DNA of 45,461 bases from CAUZSN01 sp963582345 (lineage in GTDB: Bacteria; Planctomycetota; Planctomycetia; Planctomycetales; Planctomycetaceae), in NCBI GenBank assembly GCA_963582345.1, contig CAUZSN010000008.1:1-45461 (forward strand), in the 5' to 3' direction. Positions within the stretch are counted from its first letter, which is position 1. Each line of letters starts with the position of its first letter. Positions 37,099 through 45,191 of this stretch are shown here, one piece after another. Below the pieces are notes generated by a model that saw nothing but the letters and a program-made list of their open reading frames with translations, did not search any database and was not told the origin of the DNA. Made by a program: the position numbers and the translations under genes.

Positions 37099-37761
37099 CT
37101 ACGCGGCTTTCCGGGATTTTGTCGACCGCCAAATGACTCGTGCCGGAACGCCTAGGACCGACGTGTGCGGTAGCACTGCGAAGAACACGACGCTGCCGGA
37201 TCCGACGACTGCGTAGTCGCCGACTTTTGCTTTAGGATTGACCACCGCATGGCAGCCCATGGATACCCCTTCCCCTAACACCACGTTGCCGTTGACCGAG
37301 GCCCGACCGTTTAATGTACAGCCATCGCCGACGACGCTGTCGTGACCGATAACCGCGTATGTATTGAGCGTGACGAAATCGCCGAGTGTCGCATTTGTCG
37401 TAATTGACGCGTACGGGCACAGAATCGATCCGATCCCAATCCGGCAATTTGGTCCGATGACAGCCGTCGGATGAATCAATGTAGTAAACCGGCCACCCCG
37501 CCTTTGGATTGTTCTACAAAGGGACAGTTTCGTCAAAGTGTCGCCGATGGCGCAAATGAAAAGATCGTCTGCACTCGGCGAATATGTCGACGGATCGCCG
37601 ATGACACCAACGGACGATGGATAGCTTTCTAATGCGATTGGATTTGCATCCAGAAACCCGCCAATTTCCCACTCCGCGCCGGCAGCCGCTATCTGTTCGG
37701 CCCAACCAAGAATCTCGCGCCCGAATCCGCCAGCGCCGATTATCAACAACCGCTTGCCCAT
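37099..37761 (-). CDS. NeuD/PglD-family sugar O/N-acyltransferase
   Basis: 220 residues. The N-terminal Rossmann-like segment LLIIGAGGFGREILGWAEQI and VIGDPSTYSPSADDLFIC binds the sugar nucleotide. The C-terminal left-handed beta helix is made of hexapeptide repeats (LIHPTAVIGPNCRIGIGS, ITTNATLGDFVTLNTYAV, SVNGNVVLGEGVSMGCHAV, VNPKAKVGDYAVVGSGS). The catalytic His is that of HDSVVGD. Members add acetyl or other acyl groups to amino sugars. It starts the minus-strand operon, upstream of SDR, ligase and aminotransferase, so an acyl group activated by the ligase is a natural co-substrate. Confidence 0.93.
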   Translation of the reverse strand: MGKRLLIIGAGGFGREILGWAEQIAAAGAEWEIGGFLDANPIALESYPSSVGVIGDPSTYSPSADDLFICAIGDTLTKLSLCRTIQRRGGRFTTLIHPTAVIGPNCRIGIGSILCPYASITTNATLGDFVTLNTYAVIGHDSVVGDGCTLNGRASVNGNVVLGEGVSMGCHAVVNPKAKVGDYAVVGSGSVVFFAVLPHTSVLGVPARVIWRSTKSRKAA

Positions 37762-38430
37762 GATTGTCGTTTAGCTCGATAAAAGTGCGCCCTGGTAGCT
37801 CGCGTCAGTGTCCGTACTCACGACGGTGGTGTAAAGACCGCGAAGGCACAAAACGGTTGCCGACAAGAACTCGCGCTTGTAGCAAAACGAGCAGTTTTCT
37901 GCAACGGTATTCGATGTGCACCCCGGCTTGTCGATGACGAAGCTATTGGTCTAGACGGGGATTGCGAACTTTGCTAAGGACAGCCCACCACGCTGCTGCT
38001 TAAAACCGCACCGCTGTTTTTAGAAGCGGTTCGCCTATTCGAATCAACGAGGAATGAGTTGGTGGCATGACGCCGTCGACTGGCTAGGAGGCGACCTATT
38101 CGAAGTCGCCAAACCTGAAGGCATCATTCACTTTTGTCGACGACGTGGTTTTATCGTGGATCGGATAAAAAGTGCCGGCAGCCGACTGAGCTACAATGAA
38201 TTCGTATTCAGCAACCATGCAGAGTATTTGTGCAATTCCTCAATCCAACCAAACAGATAACAGGGTACTCAGGCCGGTTGACAAAAACTTTACCGTAAAT
38301 CCAGTGTTGAATTTCGAATCTTGACACCGGAATTTGTTTTAGATTTCGTGATTCCGATTTTGAATTCAAGGCGAAGATTTTCTTGGTCACTTCGAGACTG
38401 AGTCAATTTGGCCAGATACTAAGGAAATGC
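37762..38430. other. Divergent region between the two polysaccharide operons
   Basis: 669 bp. Apart from the methyltransferase remnant at 38024-38260, the left 260 bp and the right 170 bp show no gene. The right part carries an imperfect inverted repeat: GAATTTCGAATC near 38310 and GATTTTGAATTC near 38358. A TTGACA at about 38279 and another at 38323 have no matching -10. It must carry promoters for neuD (minus) and probably the sulfotransferase (plus). Confidence 0.45.
38024..38260 (+). pseudogene. C-terminal remnant of a SAM-dependent methyltransferase
   Basis: RFAYSNQRGMSWWHDAVDWL, then GGDLFEVAKPEGIIHFCRRR and GFIVDRIKSAGSRLSYNEFVF, match the C-terminal region of class I methyltransferases from polysaccharide clusters, as I recall them (their R-G-M-S-x-W-H-D-x-V-D-W-x-G-G run). 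The catalytic domain is absent; a TAG stands at 38021. It cannot be a complete enzyme. It sits in the divergent gap between the two polysaccharide operons. Confidence 0.7.
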
Positions 38431-39441
38431 ATGAGCGCATCCCAGCATTCGATGCAATGTGAACTGATGCGGGAGGACATCCGTGTCGTCTACATCATGG
38501 GGGCCGGCCGCAGTGGCTCGACTTTGTTGGATGCGTTATTGGGCAACCATCCTGATGTCGTGAGTGTGGGTGAACTAACCAACTTGCACTTTGCAGGATG
38601 GAGTAACGGCGAATACTGTGCTTGCGGAAAACAAGGCAATGTTTGTGAGTTTTGGTCAGAAGTCCTGCGGGAGTGGAAGCAGCGTGATGCCTCAGCAGAT
38701 GTTGTCGACTACATCGCCATGCAAAAACGTTTCGAATCATTTCGTTTTTTCGGCTGGATTAGATGGGTGCGTTTTTTTCGAGAACGCTTCTTCCGCTCAC
38801 GTCGGTTCCAGAGATTTCTGCATCAGACTGAAAATCTATACGCAGCCATTCGACAAGTTAGCGGCAAGTCCATCATCGTCGACTCGTCAAAAAATCCGTT
38901 GCGTGCATGCTTGCTGTCGCTGATTCCAGGAATTGACTTGCGAATCGTCCACCTTGTCCGCGACGGGCGGGCCGTGGCCTGGTCAAGAAAGAAAGCATTC
39001 GATCGGAACGGAAAAGGTGGTGTCTCAAATACGATCCCCTCCCGCCCCATTTGGTTTTCCGTGGTTTATTGGATGCTGGTCAATCTAGTGGCCGGTATGG
39101 TCCGTACAGTTGGCTCGGACAATGCCATGTTGGTTCGTTACGAAAACCTTGTCACAACCCCCCAAGTGGTCTTGGGCCAAATTGCCACGCTTGCCAATGT
39201 CGACTTGACAGAGGTGGCCCGGGCGGCAACCGCTGGTGAGTCAATGCGAATCAGACACATAATATCGGGCAATCGCTTGCGAATGGCCGGCAGCGTTACG
39301 TTGCAAGCTGATCAGGAATGGATACAGATGCTTTCTCGCACCGATCGACGGATCTGTTGGACATTGGCTGGTTGGATGCTTCAACGATACCAGTACAGTA
39401 GGGACAACGAATTGGCGTCGAACAGTCGCAGGGCCGCTTGA
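38431..39441 (+). CDS. PAPS-dependent sulfotransferase
   Basis: 336 residues. The 5'-phosphosulfate loop is in YIMGAGRSGSTLLDALLG (about 21-38), followed by HPDVVSVGELTNL. The 3'-phosphate binding strand and helix read RIVHLVRDGRAVAWSRKK (about 171-188). YCACGKQGNVCEFW is the Cys-pair loop found in this subfamily. It transfers sulfate from PAPS to a sugar hydroxyl (or amine) in the cytoplasm. AAGGA 6 nt before the ATG at 38431 decides the start; the longer frame to 38383 is not needed. First gene of the plus-strand polysaccharide operon; sulfated polysaccharide is consistent with a marine planctomycete. Confidence 0.9.
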   Translation: MSASQHSMQCELMREDIRVVYIMGAGRSGSTLLDALLGNHPDVVSVGELTNLHFAGWSNGEYCACGKQGNVCEFWSEVLREWKQRDASADVVDYIAMQKRFESFRFFGWIRWVRFFRERFFRSRRFQRFLHQTENLYAAIRQVSGKSIIVDSSKNPLRACLLSLIPGIDLRIVHLVRDGRAVAWSRKKAFDRNGKGGVSNTIPSRPIWFSVVYWMLVNLVAGMVRTVGSDNAMLVRYENLVTTPQVVLGQIATLANVDLTEVARAATAGESMRIRHIISGNRLRMAGSVTLQADQEWIQMLSRTDRRICWTLAGWMLQRYQYSRDNELASNSRRAA

Positions 39442-39506
39442 AAAGGCGATTCGTCATTTTTGAATCTTGGCGGTCTAACTTGGAAAGCTAATTTGGGCAT
39501 ACAAGG

Positions 39507-40268
39507 ATGTCGAACGAACTGACAACCTCCACATTTTGGGACAGCATGTACGTCTCCAAGCCACGACCGCGAGTTGGTTGGCTGAGACGATGTGTGCGCC
39601 GCAAGTTTGACGTCTTACTAAGAAGCCTGCTTGATCTGGCCGGCCAACAGGCCGCGGACGTCATGGAACTCGGTTGTGCTCCGGGACGAATGTTGGAGCG
39701 CATGCATCTGGTTCGTCCGAAAATTCACCTACACGGAATTGATTATTCAAAGGTAGGGATCCGGATTGCCAAGGAATATCTGCGCGACGTTAACATCGAA
39801 GCGCGGATTCACGAAGGGGACTTCCAGACAACCAAAGTGCCGTATCAGTGTGATCTTGTGGTTTCGTTTGGTTTGATCGAACATTTTTTCGATCCCGTTC
39901 CGATCGTTTGCGATCACATCCGATTTGGCAAGCCGGGAGGTTACGTTGCCGTCACGGTGCCTAACTTTGCGACGCCGATAAACAAGCAGTTATTGCGCTG
40001 GTTCAATTCGCCAGCCGTGAATGCCCATTTCTTCGAAATCATGAATCCAGAGGCTATTAAAAGAACTTTGACCGTCGCCGGACTGCAAGACGTACGAGTC
40101 GGTGCGGTCGACGGACCTCGAGTCTTTCCCCGGACGGTTCCAAACCATCGTTTGGCACATATATATGAATCTTTGGCAGTTGCCTGGAATTTTACATCAA
40201 CTCTCAGCCCAGTGAATTGGCCATGGCAATACACATTTTGGGGTGCAGGTCGGATTCCCGAAGAGTAG
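39507..40268 (+). CDS. Class I SAM-dependent methyltransferase
   Basis: 253 residues. AdoMet motif I is VMELGCAPGRMLERM (about residues 49-63), followed by the acidic ribose-binding IDYSK. Motif II/III: DLVVSFGLIEHFFDP and GGYVAVTVPNFATP. The substrate part follows (residues about 160-253). It methylates a small molecule, most likely a sugar or glycan hydroxyl given the neighbours. The ATG at 39507 is directly preceded by AAGG, unusually close. It lies 65 bp after the sulfotransferase, 182 bp before wzx. Confidence 0.85.
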   Translation: MSNELTTSTFWDSMYVSKPRPRVGWLRRCVRRKFDVLLRSLLDLAGQQAADVMELGCAPGRMLERMHLVRPKIHLHGIDYSKVGIRIAKEYLRDVNIEARIHEGDFQTTKVPYQCDLVVSFGLIEHFFDPVPIVCDHIRFGKPGGYVAVTVPNFATPINKQLLRWFNSPAVNAHFFEIMNPEAIKRTLTVAGLQDVRVGAVDGPRVFPRTVPNHRLAHIYESLAVAWNFTSTLSPVNWPWQYTFWGAGRIPEE

Positions 40269-40382
40269 ACAAATCTCAACAATGCTGGAGATGCCAAACA
40301 TCCGCACACTCATCAACTGCTTCATCAAGAAGGGGAATGTTTCCTTACGGATAGTGGTTGCCGGATCGAAAATCCCGACAAC

Positions 40383-40400
40383 GAAGAGGACTGCCTCTTC
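40383..40400 (+). terminator. 7-bp hairpin between methyltransferase and wzx
   Basis: GAAGAGG, loop ACTG, CCTCTTC, followed by TTTGGGG. It lies 115 bp after the methyltransferase stop and 51 bp before the wzx start. Could be a weak terminator, attenuator or RNA processing site separating the two parts of the operon. Confidence 0.45.
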
Positions 40401-40450
40401 TTTGGGGCAGAGCTTGATCAGTCGGAACTTTAAGGAATCGAGGTGAGTCT

Positions 40451-41836
40451 GTGTCAACGATTTCGCTTCCTCAGCGGAATCCCCGCCCACTATCGCTCCG
40501 TGAAAATTTTGCGTGGACTTTTTCCGGTAACGTCGTCTACGCAGCGTGCCAATGGGGTGTGTTGCTGGTGTTGGCAAATTTAGGCAGTCCAAAGATGGTG
40601 GGCCAATTTGTGCTCGGGCTGGCTGTGACGGGCCCAATTTTTATGTTCGCAGATTTTCAACTTCGCACGCTACAGGCCACCGACAGCAAAAACGAATTTC
40701 AGTTCGGCGATTATTTAGGATTGCGGCTGCTTGCCTGTTTGTTGGCCTTTTGTATCACGCTGGCCGTCTGTTTTGTCGCTGAATTCAGTGGGCAAACCGT
40801 ATTGGTCATCCTATTCGTAGGGCTGGCGAAAGCTTTCGAAGCGATCTCGAATACATTTTATGGAGTGCTTCAGCAGCACGAGCGTCTTGATCGAATCACT
40901 CCTTCGGTCTGTGGACATGGGGTTTTGGCCCTTCTTTCGTTGGGTTTAGGCATCTATCTAACTGGCAGCATTGTCTGGGGAGCAGCCGGATTTTCTCTTT
41001 CACGGTTGATAGTAATGCTGGCCTACGACATTCCCAGCGGGATCTGGATTCTGCGATTTAGATTGTCGCAAACGTTGTCCGAACGGCGTGGACGCTTAGT
41101 CTGCGGTTTGGATGGCGTTCGTCCGAAATGTAACTTTCGACAATTAAAGCGGCTAGTCATATTGGGGTTACCACTGGGAGGAACAAGCCTGTTGATCTCG
41201 CTCAACACGAATATTCCGCGATATTTCGTCGCGGAAATTAGCGAATATGAGCTGGGGATCTTTGGCGCAATAGCCGCATTAATGGCAGCAGGAATTACAT
41301 TGATGAGGGCGCTGGACCAGGCGAGTTGCCCGCGGCTGGCAAAACACTACGCTGCCGGTGAGACACGTGAATTTCGCACATTATTCAACCGATTGATGCT
41401 GCTTTATTTCACGCTTGGTATTACCGGATTGGCGACAGCTTGGTTTACGGGGAGCGCGTTGCTGACCGTCCTACTAGGACTTGAATACGCGGCCTACCAG
41501 GATGTCTTGTCGTACGTGATGCTCGCGGCAATGACGGCGTACTTTGCTGGTGCTATTCACACCGCATTGATCGTTGTGCGGTGTATTCGTGCACAGGTTC
41601 CGTTGCTGTTTCTCAGCACACTGGCTTCGCTAACTGCTTGTTATTTCTTGGTTCCATCGAATGGAATTGCAGGAGCCGCCCTGGCGATGACGGTAAGCAA
41701 AATACCCTTCATCGTTGTTGGTTTGGTGCTGTTGCGGCGCGTGACGCAACAGCGACCTAAACCGGATAAAACACCAATCGTGGTGAACGAAAACTTCGAC
41801 ACGCTGCCGGAAGGATCAACGCGATGTGTGGGATAG
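40451..41836 (+). CDS. wzx: Wzx-type polysaccharide flippase
   Basis: 461 residues, GTG start with GAGG 8 nt upstream. Twelve to fourteen membrane helices typical of the MOP/polysaccharide transporter superfamily, with the N-terminal SLRENFAWTFSGNVVYAACQ and LLVLANLGSPKMVGQFVLG. A mid-protein segment RLVILGLPLGGTSLLISL and IPRYFVAEISEYELGIFGAI (Wzx second half) is clear. It flips undecaprenyl-diphosphate-linked repeat units from the cytoplasmic to the periplasmic leaflet. The 3' end overlaps asnB by 13 nt. Confidence 0.92.
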   Translation: MSTISLPQRNPRPLSLRENFAWTFSGNVVYAACQWGVLLVLANLGSPKMVGQFVLGLAVTGPIFMFADFQLRTLQATDSKNEFQFGDYLGLRLLACLLAFCITLAVCFVAEFSGQTVLVILFVGLAKAFEAISNTFYGVLQQHERLDRITPSVCGHGVLALLSLGLGIYLTGSIVWGAAGFSLSRLIVMLAYDIPSGIWILRFRLSQTLSERRGRLVCGLDGVRPKCNFRQLKRLVILGLPLGGTSLLISLNTNIPRYFVAEISEYELGIFGAIAALMAAGITLMRALDQASCPRLAKHYAAGETREFRTLFNRLMLLYFTLGITGLATAWFTGSALLTVLLGLEYAAYQDVLSYVMLAAMTAYFAGAIHTALIVVRCIRAQVPLLFLSTLASLTACYFLVPSNGIAGAALAMTVSKIPFIVVGLVLLRRVTQQRPKPDKTPIVVNENFDTLPEGSTRCVG

Positions 41837-43713
41837 CGGGACTATCACTTTCCGAACCCATTCCAGGGGCCAGCGATTATCTCGGCAGCATGGTCGATTC
41901 TGTTACGCATCGCGGTCCAGACTCTGAGGGGCTGTTTACTTGTCCGTCAGGAGAAACTCATTTGGGTTTTCGCCGCCTGGCAATCCGTGATTTGCACGTC
42001 CGTGCTAACCAGCCGATGCAATCGGCAAGCGGCCGGACCGTCATTGCATTCAATGGTGAAATCTACAACACGGACGAATTAGGCACGGATCGTTCTTGCG
42101 GGGCCAGATTACGCACGACGAGTGACACAGAAGTGTTTCTGGAGACATTCGAACGATACGGCGAGTCGATTCTATCCCGCTTGAATGGGATGTTTGCTGT
42201 CGCTTTGTACGACACGGCAACACGCACATTAACACTGGCACGCGATCGAATGGGGAAAAAGCCGTTGTATCTCTTCGAAGGGGATGGCTTCCTGGCGTTT
42301 GCTTCCGAGTTGCGTGCTTTGCGCGGCCTGGGGTTGGAGCCCGATCCAAATCAGGCACCGTATTATTTCCAGTTCGGCTATCTCCCGTCACCATTTACGT
42401 TCTTTAAATCGACGTCTCAAGTTTGTCCTGGCGAATTGGTTGTCATTCGGCGAGGCCGCGTTGTGTCACGTCGTCGTTTTCATGACTTCACCGATCTTCG
42501 GTGGGGAAAATTCCAAACAGTTGATCTTGATCAGCTTGACGAGCTGTTGGCAGATGCTGTATCGATCCGGACACTTAGCGATGTGTCCGTCGGCGCATTT
42601 TTGAGTGGCGGAGTAGATTCGTCTTTGGTCGCTGCTCAGTTGAAGAATGGCGGATATCAAACGATTCCCACCTACACCGTGGCGTTTAATGACAGTCGGT
42701 ACAACGAGGCTACGTATGCAAAACAGGTGGCTGATCATTTGGGTCTGCCACATACCGAGATCCGGATCGACGAGAGCCGGCTGCCCGAACTGGTGAATGA
42801 CTATTTAGACTGTTATGAGCAGCCCTACGCGGATTCGTCGGGATTGCCTTCGATGCTGCTGTGTCAGGAAGTGAAGAACCATGTGACGGTGGCTCTTTCG
42901 GGCGATGGTGGAGACGAGTTTTTCGGCGGGTACGCGCGCTACGACTGGTACCGGCAAGCCTTGCTTGCTCAGCGAATGCCATCTTTAGGACGAAAATTCG
43001 TTCAGGGCATCGTGTCGCGGTTCGGTGGTCGCTGTGGTCTCCGAATCCAGCGGTTGCTGGAAACACACGACGAACCCGGATTGTACTCTGCCATCGCTCG
43101 CAGTTGGACGTTGGGAAGCACGTCTCAGTTGATGCCGGACGTGCCATTAGCGGATCAGGCCCCTCAGCAGCTTTTCCGTGACGTGTTTTCCCGACTCGAT
43201 TGCGATCCGTTGTCCAAGGCGGCTTGTTGCGACGCGATCTATTACATTCCCGATGATCTGCAGGTCAAAATGGATCGCGCTTCGATGCGAGTTTCATTGG
43301 AGGTCCGCTGTCCGTTGCTCGATTTTCGGTTTGCTCAGTTCGGAGCAGAATTGTCAACCGGCATCAAGTTCCAAAAGGGCAAGAAATCGGTTCTAAAAGC
43401 ACTTCTGGGCCGTCATTTGCCGAGACGGCTGTTCGAGCGTCCGAAGCGTGGATTCTCGGTTCCTGTCAGCGATTGGATTCAGGGGCCCTTGTGGGATCAG
43501 ATTCATGGGGCACTGACCCGGCAGTCTTTCCGAGAATGTGGTTGGTTGGACTTTGAAAAAATTGAAACGATTCTGCGGGAATTCCGGAAGGGTCAATTAC
43601 AACTGGCAGGTCCTTTGTGGTTGCTATTCGTACTCGCAATGACGATGAGTAAGGCGCAGACCACAGCGACTCATGGAACCGTCCCGTCCCTAGATACGAA
43701 GCAAGTCGCTTGA
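41824..43713 (+). CDS. asnB: Asparagine synthetase (glutamine-hydrolysing), AsnB family
   Basis: 629 residues. The N-terminal class II glutaminase domain starts MCGIAGLSLSEP (Cys becomes the nucleophile) and has VTHRGPDSEG and FNGEIYN. The synthetase domain has the PP-loop SGGVDSSLVAAQL (residues 261-273), SGDGGDEFFGGYARYDW, and RASMRVSLEVRCPLLDFRF. It uses glutamine and ATP to amidate a carboxylate. In polysaccharide clusters such proteins are thought to amidate uronic acids rather than make free asparagine. AAGGA about 9 nt before the ATG lies inside wzx, so translation is coupled to it. Overlaps wzy by one base (TGATG). Confidence 0.93.
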   Translation: MCGIAGLSLSEPIPGASDYLGSMVDSVTHRGPDSEGLFTCPSGETHLGFRRLAIRDLHVRANQPMQSASGRTVIAFNGEIYNTDELGTDRSCGARLRTTSDTEVFLETFERYGESILSRLNGMFAVALYDTATRTLTLARDRMGKKPLYLFEGDGFLAFASELRALRGLGLEPDPNQAPYYFQFGYLPSPFTFFKSTSQVCPGELVVIRRGRVVSRRRFHDFTDLRWGKFQTVDLDQLDELLADAVSIRTLSDVSVGAFLSGGVDSSLVAAQLKNGGYQTIPTYTVAFNDSRYNEATYAKQVADHLGLPHTEIRIDESRLPELVNDYLDCYEQPYADSSGLPSMLLCQEVKNHVTVALSGDGGDEFFGGYARYDWYRQALLAQRMPSLGRKFVQGIVSRFGGRCGLRIQRLLETHDEPGLYSAIARSWTLGSTSQLMPDVPLADQAPQQLFRDVFSRLDCDPLSKAACCDAIYYIPDDLQVKMDRASMRVSLEVRCPLLDFRFAQFGAELSTGIKFQKGKKSVLKALLGRHLPRRLFERPKRGFSVPVSDWIQGPLWDQIHGALTRQSFRECGWLDFEKIETILREFRKGQLQLAGPLWLLFVLAMTMSKAQTTATHGTVPSLDTKQVA

Positions 43714-44912
43714 TGACGAACACAACATGGCAAAAGTTGTTCGCCTGCACAGCGTTGTTCTTATTGCTGTGTCCTACGTTTAAATTTTCGGGAATAAGTT
43801 TCACTTATGCGGACGTGTTCCTGATCTTTGCAGTGTTGTTGAACGCTGGTGAGTTGATCCGCATTCATGTCTTTCAATTACCATTTCTACTGGCAGTCCC
43901 TTTTTTTCTCATATCGGGCCTGCTGGATGCAGACGGCGACGTCATCCAGATCTTGCAAACGCTGTACATTTTTGGATTCGTGCTTCCATTCGGCTGGGCG
44001 GCGTTTACGAATTTGACGGCATCCCGAATTGCCCAGATTCTATTACTGGCGGCTTGCGCCAATTCAATAGTTGGTGTTGGCCAATTCATAGGGCTACTTG
44101 ATGAGTTTGGCGAACAAGGCATCATCTATTTTGGCCATCAAGGCCGCAGAGCTGCTGGACTGAACATCCATTGCAACGCGATGGCTATGTGTTTGACGCC
44201 GCTGTTCTTACTGCTAGTTTACATACGGAAAACAAGTTGGAGGACTGGAGTTCTGCTGACCTTGATAGGAGGAGTAGTGTCAACGATTGCGAAGTCAGCC
44301 ATCCTGGCATTGCCTGGTCTGTTGTTTCATCTGTTCTTCTGCGAGCCGAAAAAGAAGCAAGTTCTTCAAATTCTGTTGGTCGTGTCGATTGTTGTCGTGG
44401 TTTCTCTGGAACGAAATCGAGGTTTGAGTGAAATTTGGTACGGAATCCAAAAAAGTGCAATCCACCGGTTCGACCACGCCCAGAATTCGATTACCAATCG
44501 CTCCCTCCTAGTTCAAATTGCGTTGGATTTCACGCCTGATTGCTATTTGATCGGCTTTGGGATTGAAGGCGCTCGAAGACGTATGATTCAGGAAACGGGC
44601 AACACCATCCATGTTTATTTCCTTGGGCTGATATTGATCGCGGGGATCGTCGCGACCTTTTTAATTTTGATGGGAATCTCAGTGATCTTCGTGAGTCTGT
44701 GGAAAGCAAAACAGTACAGCTTGGCATTGTTCCTTCTAGCCCATTTGCTGGCCTGCTCGGTGACCACTGTTGTGTTTCTGAGTTTTCAATACATTCCGTA
44801 CATGGTCGCTGGCGCAATGCTGGTCCGACAAACGCGGTTGGCCTTGGCGACTGGTGCAACGTCCACTGACTTGTGGGCACAGGATACGCATCTGCTAACG
44901 AATCGCTGCTAA
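43713..44912 (+). CDS. Wzy-type O-antigen polymerase / ligase
   Basis: 399 residues with about ten to twelve membrane helices from MTNTTWQKLFACTALFLLLC on. The Wzy_C-like periplasmic loop region carries FGHQGRRAAGLNIHCNAMAM and FDHAQNSITNRSLLVQIAL, followed by FTPDCYLIGFGIEGARRRMI and TGNTIHVYFLGLILIAGIV, the usual late-loop pattern (G-x-G, then N-x-x-H). It polymerises repeat units made by the locus, in addition to the larger TPR protein at 27069. The ATG overlaps the asnB stop. No ribosome-binding site independent of asnB is visible. Confidence 0.87.
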   Translation: MTNTTWQKLFACTALFLLLCPTFKFSGISFTYADVFLIFAVLLNAGELIRIHVFQLPFLLAVPFFLISGLLDADGDVIQILQTLYIFGFVLPFGWAAFTNLTASRIAQILLLAACANSIVGVGQFIGLLDEFGEQGIIYFGHQGRRAAGLNIHCNAMAMCLTPLFLLLVYIRKTSWRTGVLLTLIGGVVSTIAKSAILALPGLLFHLFFCEPKKKQVLQILLVVSIVVVVSLERNRGLSEIWYGIQKSAIHRFDHAQNSITNRSLLVQIALDFTPDCYLIGFGIEGARRRMIQETGNTIHVYFLGLILIAGIVATFLILMGISVIFVSLWKAKQYSLALFLLAHLLACSVTTVVFLSFQYIPYMVAGAMLVRQTRLALATGATSTDLWAQDTHLLTNRC

Positions 44913-45041
44913 CCTCTATTGATAGGGCGACGGAAAATGGGGTTGAGCTAAGTTTCTGAATTCATTAAGTTTTTATCCCTTTCAATGCCAGAATTAGATA
45001 CTTCTCCCTTTGCTTCGACTGTGGAACGGAGCGGATTCTGG

Positions 45042-45191
45042 ATGACCGCAATCCTGGGACTTTCCACTTTTTATCGCGACTTGGCAATCGCGGTTGCCTT
45101 CTGCTGCTACCGGAGTGATACCGTTTTCCTACACTCTTTTATAATTGGTCGCAGACTGCCAGTTTATAGCGATCAACAATTTGGCCGATGA
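45042..45191 (+). pseudogene. N-terminal remnant of a carbamoyltransferase
   Basis: MTAILGLSTFYRDLAIAVAF matches the start of NodU/CmcH-type carbamoyltransferases, whose N-terminus reads M-T-A-I-L-G-I-S-A-F-Y-H-D-S-A-A-A as I recall it. The catalytic H in FYHD is R here. After about 20 residues the similarity stops and a TGA ends the frame at 45189-45191. CGGAG is 10 nt upstream. The usual enzyme has about 600 residues, so this is a fragment. Confidence 0.4.

Noticed and set aside
36362..37132. Longer SDR with a 23-residue N-terminal extension
   Set aside because: It would overlap neuD; the GTG at 37063 has a near-perfect ribosome-binding site and gives the usual N-terminus.
38276..38330. 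TTGACA boxes as -35 elements
   Set aside because: No -10-like hexamer at 15-19 bp from either.
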